From the NCBI RefSeq assembly GCF_964204645.1, contig NC_134026.1, positions 14,350,450 to 14,414,449 on the forward strand: a stretch of 64,000 bases of DNA, in the 5' to 3' direction. The DNA is from Tubulanus polymorphus. Its lineage: Eukaryota > Nemertea > Palaeonemertea > Tubulaniformes > Tubulanidae. The notes beneath the pieces were generated by a model. That model did not search any database. It saw only the letters and a program-made list of their open reading frames with translations, and was not told where the DNA came from. Below, piece by piece: positions 15,015-26,900 of this stretch (the stretch's first letter is position 1; every line of letters begins with the position of its first letter). The translations under genes and the position numbers were made by a program.

Positions 15015-15854
15015 TATTCGCATTTATATTAACATCTTTATAATATGATGAATTGCTTTCATCTATTGGTTTGGATTTTTTATATTTTGTATTATAAACA
15101 TGTAAACTTATAAATATAATTTCATCAAATATCAAACCAGATCCTTCAAAATGCATCTCGTCTCTTTTATTTTTTCACGTCATTATAACATTCATTTAAT
15201 TTATCAACTATATGTTGTTTTGAAATAATATGTTGTGAATGAGAATATATATTATATATTGGTTTATCTTCAGATTTTATAAATCTTATTTAGCATATGT
15301 ACTTATTTTTGGATGTTCTGCATCTGTAATTATTTCAATTGTATTTTTTATATTTTCTAAATGTAATTTATTTTTTCTGATGTTTTAACTTCATAAAATT
15401 TGAATTCAATAGAGGCTGGACCAATGTTTCATTTAAATGCAATTCAGTTATTTCTATTTCTCTTTTATAATCTAATGAATTAATATAATTTCTAACATTT
15501 CCATGTATGGGCTTTTATTTCTTAATTTATTTTTTATTTTTCTAATTGTCTTTTGTTTTTATCATTATCTTTATCAAAAAAATCTTCACCTCAATTATTA
15601 TTATTAATATTTCTAATAGGATTTTTAGATTTGTTGTTTATAATATCTTTTGTTACTGAATGATTGAATTCATGTATCACATGTATATATTCCTTTTTCT
15701 TTAATTCTTCGAATTTAGTTCCTAATATATCATCTGTATATTTTAATATCAATTCATTTTCTCAGTGAGATTAAGTATTATTATGTCTTGCTTTCTGAGA
15801 TTTATCTATATTAACTTTACATGTTAGACAGTAGTACTTGTTATTTGCTTCCAT
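15015..15854 (-). pseudogene. PolB N-terminal fragment
   Basis: It matches 42800-43571 of block B: zinc finger with DKSQK at the start (15854), then the DKDNDK and ISKQHID-like segments, then the EGSGLIFDEII-like segment near 15140. There are many small gaps and stops. It ends on the left without the exonuclease domain. Confidence 0.75.
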
Positions 15855-15904
15855 TTTAATGACAAATTTTTTATTAAAATTGATTTCATTTTATTGAAAA
15901 TTTA

Positions 15905-16231
15905 TATCATGACATCCTTTTTCATTCTTACCTTTATATATGAAATAGAAATCACCAGAACATAATTCTTCAATATGTTCAGTAGATAATCTATGAAATC
16001 TGTCTGGTAAATACGTTATGAGTTTATATTTATTTCCTTTTAATCCGTCATATTATAAATGAATTACTAATTTATTACCAGATTCATCAATATTTGCAAT
16101 TTAATATTTCTTAAAAATTATTAATTCTGTTAACTTATTAAATTTATAATCTACTGATTTTACATTCGTAGCATCTTTAATTCTAGTTAGAAATGATTTG
16201 TTGTTGTCACTGTGTACTTACTTACTCTCTA
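15905..16231 (-). pseudogene. Copy of the 117-residue Polinton protein gene, start codon lost
   Basis: It is homologous to 39251-39604 over its whole length. At the position of the start codon the sequence no longer reads ATG, and one or more frame interruptions lie near 16040-16060. It sits between a PolB start fragment and the palindrome at 16361, a different order from block B. Confidence 0.75.
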
Positions 16232-16360
16232 TTTATTATACTAATTTTTAATTAAATTTGATTTAAGAAGTATCAAATTTCATAAATATGATATTCATAA
16301 ATATGGTATTCATTTATATGATATTCATATATATGAAATTCATATATATATAATTGTTAG

Positions 16361-16474
16361 AGTAAGTGCATATATGTCTTTTCAGATTAAAGGTTGAAAG
16401 GTTGAGAGGGTGTGTATTCCCAATTGGGATTACCCTCTCTCAACCTTTTGACCTTTGATCTGAAAAGACTTACT
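16361..16474. repeat. Solo Polinton-type terminal palindrome
   Basis: It starts AGTAAGT, contains CTTTTCAGATTAAAGG and GGTTGAGAGGG, and returns through the complement to end in CTTACT at 16474. The centre is CCCAATTGGG. The outer segment resembles the termini of blocks A, B and C. Confidence 0.75.
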
Positions 16475-16522
16475 GATTGATTATTACTTTCAATTATTTC
16501 ATGTTGAATATTATATGCTTTT

Positions 16523-17375
16523 AGTTCCGCTGTGACCGAAGGTCAGCGGATGAGCTTCGAGTAATTATCGGTCCGACTATCCATCCGTCCGTCAACTTTT
16601 GCTTCAATTTCTTACTTGTGCTACAGTTCTTTTTTAATCTTAACCAAACATGGTATGAAGGTAATATCGGCCAAGAGCTAAAAATCTGTAGGGCCGTTTT
16701 CTTAATTTGCTTACTAGGGGGCGCTGTAGGGGTGGCGCTCCTAAAAATTCTTAAATCGCTACTTTCCTACAATTATAATCCGATCTTGACGAAACTTGGT
16801 TTCTAGATACTTAGGCCAAGGGACAAAATGTTATGGACCCATTTTCCCATTTTGACCTTTAGGGGCGCTGTACAGGTCACATTTGTAAAATCTTTAAATC
16901 GCTATTCGTCATACAATTATAGTCCGTTGTTGACGAAACTTTGTTTGTAGATACTATGGGCCAAGGGCTAAAAACTTATAGAGCGGTTTTCTAAATTTAA
17001 CCTCTAGGGGGGCACTGTACGGTTAGCGCTTGTTAAATCTTTAAATCGCTACTTGTCCTTCAATTATTATCCAATCTTGACGAAATAAGGTATGTCAATA
17101 TTTTTAACCATGGGCTAAATGTTACTGAGCCATTTTCCAAATCTAATATCTAGGGGGCGCTGTACGGGTCACACTTGTTAAATCTTTCAATTGCTACTAG
17201 TCCTACAATCGTTATCTGGTATTGACGAAGCTTTGTATGTAGATACTATGGGCCGAGGGCTTAAAAGTTAAAGAGCTGTTTTCTGGATTTGAACTCTTGA
17301 GAGTGCTGTGTAGGTGGTCCTTGTAAAATCTTATCATAAAACAGCGGAGCTGTATCAGCCGATAGGCTGCTTGTT
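16523..17375. mobile_element. Insertion built of about five tandem units of about 140-170 bp
   Basis: It starts AGTTCCGCTGTGACCGAAGG and ends with an AGCGGAGCTGTATCAGCCGA segment. Between them are repeated units that each contain 'TTTAAATCGCTACT', 'GACGAAACTT' and 'GGGCGCTGTA'. It is flanked on both sides by the CATTGCG gene remnant, which gives the insertion borders. I do not recognise the family. Confidence 0.6.
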
Positions 17376-17659
17376 ATATTTCTTGATGAATTATAATCAT
17401 TTAATTTAGAATAATTTTTAATTTAATATTTCAGTTTTAATTTCAGTTGATTGAATATGTTTTTGTTTAAACCATCCATTAATTTTGAAGCAGTAACAAT
17501 TTTTATTTATATCAATAAAACCGAATGATTCATTCATTGTTTATGTTCTAATTAGATTATTATAACCAATTATATATCCCATTTTTCATATAAAATCTTA
17601 GATCTAAAAATATAGCTGCAAAGCAGCGATAACGGGTTTTCTGCACAGTCTTAGAATCC

Positions 17660-17905
17660 TGTTCAACGGTGAATTTCGACAAAGCATTTGATAAGGCACA
17701 ACATCAGCCATTACTAACTAAACAGGCTATTAGGAAACAGTATCAATGATAGGTCACCCAAATGGCTCAGCAGTTATCTCTGAACGAAAACTTGTAGCCG
17801 AAATCAACGGAACGCCTCATTTTGGAATAAGTCAATCTAACTAGTGGAGTCACGCAAGGAAGTATCCTAGGTCGTCTTCTGTTTAATATCCTGACAAATG
17901 ACATA
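17660..17905 (+). pseudogene. Non-LTR reverse transcriptase fragment captured in the Helitron-like element
   Basis: Translation gives an FDKAFDKAQHQ segment, a PKWLSSYLSERK segment, an EINGTPH segment and GVTQGSIL...LLFN. These are RT motifs A to B of non-LTR elements in the right order. Frames are broken. Confidence 0.7.
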
Positions 17906-18479
17906 CACAGTAATCCAAAATATACCAGTCGGAGTAAATTTCCAAAACGAACTTAACACGCTGTTGACCAAAAACTTAATGTTCCGACAAGAAAATCGTG
18001 TTCGAGTGAAAACAATTCAGTTTGGTTGAACAATACGCTTTTTTTTTAACCAAAACTTTCTTCATTCTGACAAAAAATGTGTTCGAATGAAAAGCTAAGT
18101 AATTGTTGAAATGAAAAACTTTTTGTCCCGGTAAAAAAATTTGGTTGTGCAAAAACAATTTTTTCGACCGAATGTTTGAATGAAAACAATTCTGTTCGAT
18201 TGAACGAAATACTTAATACTTTTGGTTCGGAGAAAAAACTTTTTACAATATACTTGTTCGAACGAAAAACTTAATGTTCTGACAAGAAAATTCTGTTCAA
18301 ATTAAAACGATTCTGTTCGATCGAACGATTGTTCGAACGAAAAACTTTTCGTTTGGAAAAAAAAAAAGTTTGTTCAACTTTGTTCTAACGATTTTTCGAA
18401 TTGGTACTATCGAAAAGAATATTATTGGTTGGAACGAAATAAATTTTGTTTCGACGAAAGAATTTTCAAGGGAAAGGTC

Positions 18480-19160
18480 TTTTGAACGAAAAAAAAGATA
18501 TTTCTGGGGCTCCGCAGTAACTTAAAGCCGGACGTAGGTCGGCCTTGTGACGCGATGCGATCCTCGCGTTGCATCGCAAGTTTCGGTGCAAGTCGGTTGC
18601 GATATGATTGTGTGCAACTAGTTTCTGCAAGTCGCAAGGTCGCGTAGGTCGGTTGTGTGACAGTCGTGTCGCGTCGCAGAAAGTAGAACACGTGTGACTC
18701 CTTGAAACTGGCGTTGCTGACAGTCGCAACCCTTCGCAAGGGAGCGTAGGTCGATGAGTCGTTGTGACACAATCGTCGCTGGCGGTCGCAGTGAATGGCG
18801 TCGCAGTGAGTCACAAGCCGTCGCAAAGCTGACCTACGTCCGCCTAAACTCATTAGGAATTAATGAAATACCAGTTTCATTTATGATGAAAAAACTCAAA
18901 TGAAAAGTCTGGCTTATAAAGCTGTCTGCTCAGACGAAATTTTCCAAAAAAAATCTTTGCCAGTAAAATAGATAATTGTGATTGATCGTTGCAAGTCAGA
19001 ACCAGTTAATCACTAATTAACATGCATTTTAATAAATCTGGTTCCTCCTATAAAGTGAACTTAGCTTTAACCTAGTAGAGGCTACTAGCCTATGTAAGCC
19101 TATGTATATGCATAGGCCTAACATCCGGACTGATTTGTCGTAGGCCTATTGAATAACAAC
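18480..19160. repeat. CpG-rich GTCGCA repeat family, inverted copy
   Basis: It is rich in GTCGCA/TGCGAC words. In reverse complement it matches 47871-48420 and 48487-49075, including the flank with GCCTATGTATATGCATAGGC. The open frames across it are composition artefacts. Confidence 0.65.
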
Positions 19161-20228
19161 CCTCCTAAATATCGTAAATTTTGTTTTGAAGTTCAATCCA
19201 ATGAGTCCGTTAATAAACGCAACATTTATACTGTGTTTGTTTGAGATAGTAAATGTCAGTACCGGTAGGCCTAAAGCTTTAAGGTCGCGTAAAACTCGAT
19301 AAACACTTCAAGCGACACAGCGAACGATCTCCTTTCCCCCACAGCGAACGCTTACTCCGAATGTCAAGTGTGAGTCCAACATATGGATAAAAGTGTTCTA
19401 TATACTTGTATTTAGTAAATACCTTGTGCATTTGACAATGATTGGTATGTACTGTAGGAAATATAGAGAATTGATGGTATTGATATAGAGGTTGAAGCCC
19501 GCGGCCGAATAAAGTAATATATTCTTTTATTTTGATACCTCGTCGACATAACAGCTTTTCGCCGCTATATCTCTTCGGCGTGTTTAGTTTAGGCCTACGA
19601 CTCCGCGGTACACTAAAGATTTATCTTAGTAAATACACGGTTAATTTGGTAAAGAAAAATAGGTATTATTAAACTAACATCTTGAAACCCGCAGCCAAAT
19701 CACTGGTTGTAACAAATTAATTTGTACTCGATTTGATTCTCATGATGAGGAGAAACTCGCAGCTGATCCCCGGAACAACGATGTAGTGACACACGTCGAT
19801 TCGTCGATGTTTACGGCTCGAAAGTGCTTTTAAAATCTAAAGTAGTAAATTTCCAGTGTATCGGTAATATGATTTGATGAGGAAAATGGGCTATTGTTAA
19901 AATTACTGTTTGAAGACCGCGGCTGAATGTGAAGTCTGCGGCAATAAATTAGTTCATTTATACTTGAATTGATAATCGAAGTGACAATCGGCCTGCGGGT
20001 TGATTTCGGGATGACGACTCGAAAAACATGTCGCCCCATTGAATGGGGCTAAATTTTCAATGTTTACGGCCCGACAGTGCTTTTGTAACGATGATTCATG
20101 AAAAAACACGCGGAGTATTTGTAGATCTCAGTGAGCTGAACGATATCATACGGATTGTATCGACAACAGCGGCAAGGTAACAAAGCCTTAGTTCTTTTAG
20201 TGAAAATAGTGTGACATAAAATAATAAA

Positions 20229-20767
20229 TATAGCTGCAAAGCAGCGATAACGGGTTTTCTGCACAGTCTTAGAATCCTGTTCAACGGTGGATTTCGACAA
20301 AGCATTTGATAAGGCACAACATCAGCCATTACTAAACAGGCTATTAGGAAACAGTTTCAATGATAGGTCGCCCAAATGGCTCAGCAGTTATCTCTGAACG
20401 AAAACTTGTAGCCGAAATCAACGGAACGCCTCATCTTGGAATAAGTCGGTCAAGCTAGTGGAGTCACGCAAGGTAGTATCCTAAGTTGTCTTCTGTTTAA
20501 TGTCCTGGCAAATGACATACACAGTAATCCAACATATACCAGACCGAGTAAATTTCCAAATCGACCTTAACACGCTGTTCGACTTAAAAACTTAATGTTC
20601 CAACAAGAAAATCTTGTTCGAATGAAAATTATTCTGTTTGATCGTACAATACGCTTTTTGCTTGAACCAAAAATTTTCTTCATCCTGACAAAAAATGTGT
20701 TTTCGAATAAGAAGCTATGTTATTGTTGAAATGAAAAATTTTTAGTCCCGGCAAAAAAATTTGGTAG
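20229..20767. mobile_element. Inner duplicate of the Helitron-like left end with RT fragment
   Basis: From TATAGCTGC at 20229 it repeats 17611 onward, including the RT fragment at about 20290-20535. The roughly 27 bp just before it (GTGAAAATAGTGTGACATAA...) recur directly after it at about 20768, so it is either a tandem duplication or a nested insertion. Confidence 0.6.
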
Positions 20768-21065
20768 TGAAAATAGTGTGACATAAAATAATAATGATAA
20801 GAAACACGCGAATCTCAATAGGGTTTTCTGTGATGTAACAGAAAACCCTAATTAATAAAATTAGGACCAATACAATAATTTGTTTTTATACGAGATTTAT
20901 CTAAATAATTTTGACATCTTATAATATTTTCTGGAATTGATCTATTTTTATCATTATGAATTGAATCTTCATATAATACTTTAAATGCATTTTGTGCATC
21001 GAATGATGTATTTAAATTTCCAATTATTGGTGATCTTGTTTCAACTTGTGCACCTGAAATACAAA

Positions 21066-22800
21066 TTAAGATATAGTTGCAGAGCAGCGATAATGGGTTT
21101 TCTGACTTGCTAGTTCAAATATCGTACTAAGATTTGGTCTTAATCCATCTTAAATCAGAAAATAAACGATATTAATTTCATAGGACCTAAAGACCAACAC
21201 TAATACCAGCTATAGAGCTACGGATACATAGTACTCTGTATACCAAGTACGTTGACGTTTAGTCAAAATAAGTTAGTGAAGATATAGTTATAGATATCAT
21301 GAGCTACAATTTTGCAATTGATTGGTGGTAACAATCGATCAAAGCGTCGTTTAAAATTTGCCCATTATAACTTCAAAATGTGCATAAGTGCCGATTTTGC
21401 CGAACAACAATGACCGCGACTCGGCTATCTTGATTCCGATCGAGCTGTAGTTTAGACTAAGGGTATAGACACATGCACAACTAACTATTAAGATCATACA
21501 TCAAAGCAAATCGAAAACTTCCCAAGAAGACTTGTAAAGTTTTATTAGATTTAAAATACTGAATGTAGAACAGATTAATAGGATCATCAAATATGTTTAA
21601 TAGATATGTCTAATCATTATCCGGCAGTTGTTGAGAAGACTCTATCGAGATACGATTGCAATTTGTATCCATTAAACGTCTGAAGACTCTTGCAACAAAT
21701 TGTATCGAGTTAAGGTCCGTAAATGGCAATTTGCTTTCTTTGTTATTACCGGAACCAAATCTGTCCATTTGTTACGACCGCACCTACCGAGTGTTGAGGT
21801 GTGTGTCTTTTCTGTCGAGCGAGTGAGTAACGATGCAAACATAGCCGATTTCGAGGACCTGCTAGCGGCATGAGTCCAAGAATATTGATCTACATATGAT
21901 TTACAAACGTACTATAAATAATTTTTGTCAGCTCAGAAAACACTCTTTCGCTAAGAACCTGAACTATAAAAATCGGTGCTTAAAGAAATACGATAAATCG
22001 GTATTTATAATATGGAGCCAGACCTATTAAATTTGGTAATAGGCTATTCTCTACGGGCCGAATCGGATGAACCCACAACAAATCTTGAACCGATTCCGGG
22101 GTCAACAACCAGGAAGTTGAACAAATTGAGGCGTATTTTTTACATTGATTAATTTGTAGATATGCAGCACCCACATAAAGTAATATTGTTGGAAGGGTCT
22201 ATACCTATGTTCATGATGCCGACCTGTATACCAAGTGAATATGTTTGAAATGCATCCAAATAATGATAATTCTTCTTCCTCTTAAATCTTCCTCTTTAAC
22301 ACTGTTGTTGCGCGTGGGTGAGTTTAGATGACGTATCCGGATCGGAATTCCGGATCGGTTAGACGTTATTTCATTTTCTTATCGGGCAGCAGAGTTTGCA
22401 GGGTGACTAACCCATTCAAGTCGGTATCAGCATTTTCGTCGCTACATGTAAAGAATTATAATCTTCGATTCAGATTGCTCTCACTTCTGAATGCGTTTAG
22501 CAGCAGTTAGTTAACGCAGCAGATTTCATTTCCCTGATTTGGTTTTTTTTTTGACTGACGCAGAGACCAATCTCAAGGTCATTAGATGATGTTAGGGATT
22601 TGAAAATTAGGAATTAACGAAGGGCGAATCTATTATCTAGTCAGGTCTCCGTATTTTCGTCGCGAGATTCATTCGACGATTTCCTTGAAAAAATTCTAAA
22701 CCACGCTTTCAGAGCGCTATAATTATTATCACATTGATTACAGCGCTTTTACCGATTAGTAGTCGAATCTAAGCGAAGATACCTTTTAAAATTAAATATT
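21066..22800. mobile_element. Third Helitron-like insertion (left end only)
   Basis: The left border reads ATATAGTTGCAGAGCAGCGA followed by GGGTTTTCTG, the family left end, directly after CATTGCG gene sequence. The remnant resumes at about 22830. No hairpin right end is visible, so the right border is approximate. Confidence 0.5.
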
Positions 22801-22899
22801 TTCAGGACACGGAATGGTTCTCATTGTTCCAATTTTTGTTCTAAAATCTGGATTATTTATATTTATATCAATTTCATTACATATTTCATAAAACATAGA

Positions 22900-23060
22900 T
22901 ATATTACATTAGTTACATTCTAGACGAATTTTAGTTGTTGGTAGTTAAAACACAATTAAATAAAATTCAACAAGAAATAAAAAAAACAAATTAACGACTC
23001 AACTAGCTTGTTCATCTAGTGTATTTCTAGTAACATTCTAGTAGAATTCTAGTTGTATCA
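22900..23060. repeat. Junction repeats of the block C type, inverted
   Basis: TAGTAACATTCTAG, AACTAGCTTGTT and GAATTCTAGTTG words match, in reverse complement, the array at 49077-49390 beside the block C ATPase. This marks the remnant at 16475-22900 as belonging to a C-type element. Confidence 0.7.
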
Positions 23061-23728
23061 ACTAATTCTTCTGCCATATGAATGGGAGGTGAAAAGAATA
23101 TAAAATCTAAAAATAGTTTTTACAAACTGGTTTTGTAATTTTACTCATTTTAAAACGAATAAAATTTATTCGAAAATAAGCAATTCTGAAACTACCACGG
23201 TTAGAAACGAAAAAACTACTGATATACCAATCACTTTAAGAAAATGGATTAATATTTTAGAATTAAAGCAAAAAAAAAATTAATTTTATTCAATATTTAT
23301 TTTTTTAATTAGTTAAACATCTCACCACTTTTATAATCTATTTGGAGATATGTACGATTGTCTACATAATCTATTTCGGATTCTTGATATTAAAATATGC
23401 TATATTCTATTCCATTTAAATTCCATGATTTTATTACTTTTTCGGCTTTGATAAATTGGTCTTCATACAATTATAAACGAGCGCGAAACTTGTCCACAAT
23501 CGACGCTGATAAACTTCAATGAGTCAAATTTTTACATAACTGCCTACGGCCGTATGAACCAGCAACGCAGAAAACCCGTTGTCGCTACTTTAAGCTTATG
23601 TTGATATCATATACTTCACCGTTACTTCACCGCTTCACCGTTTCAGCATGTCACTTCCGAAAGGAGCAGCCATTTTATGGTCCGTTATGCCAATATTACT
23701 AAATACGTCGTATTTATTTCAATTTTAG

Positions 23729-23946
23729 GCAAAAATATCGAAATTCTGTCACGCCTAGCACTGTCACCGGAAAAAATCCTGAATCTGTCTGAAGGATTGC
23801 ACCAAATAGCAGAAAGATCGCTCACCAACATAGGACGAGTCATAAATCGTACTGAGATCGCAGAAGGTATGATTTTGGAACAAGTGTCGGTGCCTATCGG
23901 TGTTCTTCTCGTTATTTTTGAGTCACGCCCTGATTGTTTACCACAG
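23729..23946 (+). CDS. ALDH18A1: ALDH18A1 (P5C synthase) next exon
   Basis: The exon encodes a stretch with [18 protein letters not shown], then [14 protein letters not shown], then [19 protein letters not shown]. The last is the strongly conserved nucleotide-binding region of the gamma-glutamyl phosphate reductase domain. The acceptor AG is at 23727-23728 and the donor GT at 23947. The first two bases complete the codon begun at 1327, and the exon ends in phase 0. It is the exon directly following 1184-1327 in this gene family, so all DNA between them is one intron. Confidence 0.9.
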
Positions 23947-26900
23947 GTATGTATATTTGTATATTTGACGACTCATTAAATTAATAAAATGAAATCATCT
24001 ATTTGTATAACCAATGTCACGTATCAACTGTGTTCATAAATACATTTAAAGGTGACACTATATAGGAACATCGAGTTGAAGCATCGAAACATCTACGCAA
24101 TTATGAAACAACAAATTGAAAACATGCAGAAAAAAAAACTCGATATACTAAAACCTAATGATAGAAATGAGTACAAAATTCCGCCAACTCGCAATAACTC
24201 CAAAATACAGCAGATGTAATTCCACATATATACTACACATATTTGCCGCTACGCAGGGTAACCAGTTTTCCGGTTCCCCTGTTACGTAATTTGGTAGGTT
24301 CCGTACCGACCAGCGGACCCAACTACCTAAACACAATTTAGAGAGAAACTTATGTGAAAAACATGGATACGTACAGAAAATGGCGTATTAACCACAACTA
24401 AACAATATAAGTAAATACGAAATACCTGATAACATGTGAATAATCTGTGAAAAGTTGTCGAAACTACCTAGTCGAAACTACGGAGAATAAACCTAGTATC
24501 GGTCCCGCTTTGGGATAACGAGGGCTCTTTCAGCTAATCACTGCTCTTCAACGGTTCCGGCCGCGGCCTACATAATCGCGCTTTTTGACGTCATTATGAG
24601 AAAGCTGCTTGGATGTTAAGGGAACACCCTCTGCAGCACGGGGTACTCCCCAAACAACAAGTTGGATGAACAATAAATTGCACAACACGCTGTTTTGACG
24701 ACTTCGGTAAGTGATGATCGTCTTTTTTGCTGAATGTGATTGAATTATCTAATGTAGTGTTAAAATCCAGATAAGTTATGGCAATGCTGGGTTCAATGTT
24801 GATTTATTCCGTCAATGTCTTAACCCCTAAATTCTTAGTAAAAGTTATCAACTGTAACGTTGTGTTTTTTTTTTTCTGTCGACGTCGATTTATCTAGCGG
24901 CGAACCGTCATTAATCTGGACTATTGTATAACGGAGCTACGTTGTATTATTATTGGGGTGATAAATTAGTTGTTTAGATAACGGGAAAGGAAGCAGTGGT
25001 TGCGGTTAACAAGCAACCTTCGTGAATGCTTACGTCACACATAAGACATTCATAGAGGATAGGTGACAGTGATATAGATATCTATGTGGGGAAGCTTGAT
25101 ATACAGGCAGCCTCGAGCAAGTTCAAGTATTAAATTTCGAGCTCGTAACGAATACCACACGTAGGGACGCTTTACATAGCCCGGTGGAATGTTATGGTGA
25201 GATAATACGTCACAGGCTATTGTTGTGGGTATGGATTGTACACCAATGTTATGGTTCTGTTTATCTACCAGTGTTGTGGATCCGGGTTGGGTTCTCCGAC
25301 TAGCGTTGTAGTATTGAATCCCTCGGCGATGTTGTGCGGGATCTGTCTTTAGGTCGGATCTTCAGTCCTCGTTCTTGATTTTCTTCCAAGGCTCCCGTAT
25401 ATAACTTAACGACTTCTTAAATTATATATTCGTTCATTATCTCTTGACTAACATTAGATGTATACAATCTCTTCCTGAAGCTCTGTTATCTCAAACCTCT
25501 AAAATCAAAATCCAACTTTCTTAAACCGTTTTTTAACCTTTCCTATTAACAACTATAAACGCTCCCTTTTTATATCATTTTCTCTTTAGTAACGTGTGCA
25601 GGCAATGTGCGATTCCAAGCCATGTGTGGAGGACCACACATGGCTTGGAACTCATGGATTGTGACGCATTCATACGTCACAACATTCATCCCATCCATGT
25701 ATGGGTGATGACGTATCTGCACACGTCACAATAATGTAAAAATATCTTTTCGCACTCATCAGAATCCATGGCCGCACCATATGAAGTTTTCCTACGTAGA
25801 CACATACGTCACTTCCTTGTTTATTTATGTTACTTCTATTTATGTTTATGTATGACGTACGTATCCGCGCAAGTTGTCTGGTAACTGCAACACTGGCCAT
25901 GATGTCCAGCTTCCGTACATTACTTGTTGGTATAGTTTAACTGCTGATAACTGAAACCTTCTAATATGTTCCATAAAAGCTTTTTGATATAATTCATGAA
26001 AGTTCAATGATATATGTGCTGAAAATCTCCACAATATATCCACCGGCCCAGGTCGTTTGGCCTCAAACGACAAAATTATACCCACCTTTTTAAAACCAAA
26101 AGAACCCCTACCTAAATCAAAACCAGAATTGATACTAAAACGCCAGGTATCAGCTACCAACGATAAATGCAATCAGTACACAATAACGAATACAACATTC
26201 TTTTTCTAGTGAACTCAACCGTAAAGCAATAAAACATAATGTCATCTTCATCAACGATATCCCCGCTAAAAATATACATATTTATAACAAGTACGATTCC
26301 AAATCTTAGACATTATAAACCGAACCTAAAACAATCCGGAGATACTATCATGGACTCTTTCATGGAATTTTTTCGTTAAGCAACAAATTATAATTATCTA
26401 AGTGCAAAAATATTAACTGTACTTCAATCCATTACTTAAGAATATTAAACATATGTACACAAAAAGAATGAAGCAAAAAAAATAATCAAATACAACTTCC
26501 TAAAACATTTTTTGATTGTCTTTAAAGTACCAAAATTACAACATGTCAATTTCCCACTGTTCTAACTATCAGCAGTTACCCTAACCGATAGCAGATGATT
26601 CTGAACAGCTATTTGCGGCTTGGAGCCGATGAACATAGACATGCAGGCCGCCATATATTTATGGAAGGAAGTCATAAATTGACAAGGAAAGTCATTACGA
26701 TGCATCAGCCAAAAGTAAGGGGAAATTCCTCTTGACAAAACTCAATCAGTGCCATTCAAACAGCCGATTCTCAAAACTTATCGTTAACTGCTGTGCCTAT
26801 GGTCTTTCGAACCACCCACATCAACTAATTTTCGAATTGTTCTAAGTCCTTCCCGCAAATCAGGGGATATGTACGACGGCCGATGCATCATCCTGTATAT

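Larger units (their letters stand above)
17611..20849. mobile_element. Helitron-like element carrying RT fragments and GTCGCA repeat
   Basis: It begins TATAGCTGCAAAGCAGCGAT with a GCTGC/GCAGC hairpin and a GGGTTTTCTG segment. It ends in a hairpin at 20820-20849 with the AGGGTTTTCTG...CAGAAAACCCT arms. Both flanks are the CATTGCG gene remnant, so the borders are secure within a few A residues. The contents are not the same as in the copy at 43668: here are reverse transcriptase fragments, a CpG-rich repeat and a second inner left end at 20229. Confidence 0.7.
16475..22900 (-). pseudogene. 'CATTGCG' protein gene of a further Polinton, split by three insertions
   Basis: Pieces at 16475-16522, 17376-17606, 20850-21064 and about 22830-22900 align, in order, with about 53910-54640 of the block C gene at 53824-55135. 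For example, the stretch containing GTTGATTGAATATGTTTTT and the stretch containing CAATTATTGGTGATCTTG are shared. The gaps are filled by other mobile elements at 16523-17375, 17611-20849 and 21066-about 22800. The gene is long dead but serves as an insertion record. Confidence 0.75.

Noticed and set aside
18422-18853. 143-residue minus-strand frame and similar frames at 48132-49086
   Set aside because: They run through the CpG-rich GTCGCA repeat, which lacks stops by composition; frames are not conserved between copies.
25846-26172. 108-residue minus-strand frame
   Set aside because: No recognisable motif, no conserved neighbour, and amino-acid composition typical of non-coding DNA.
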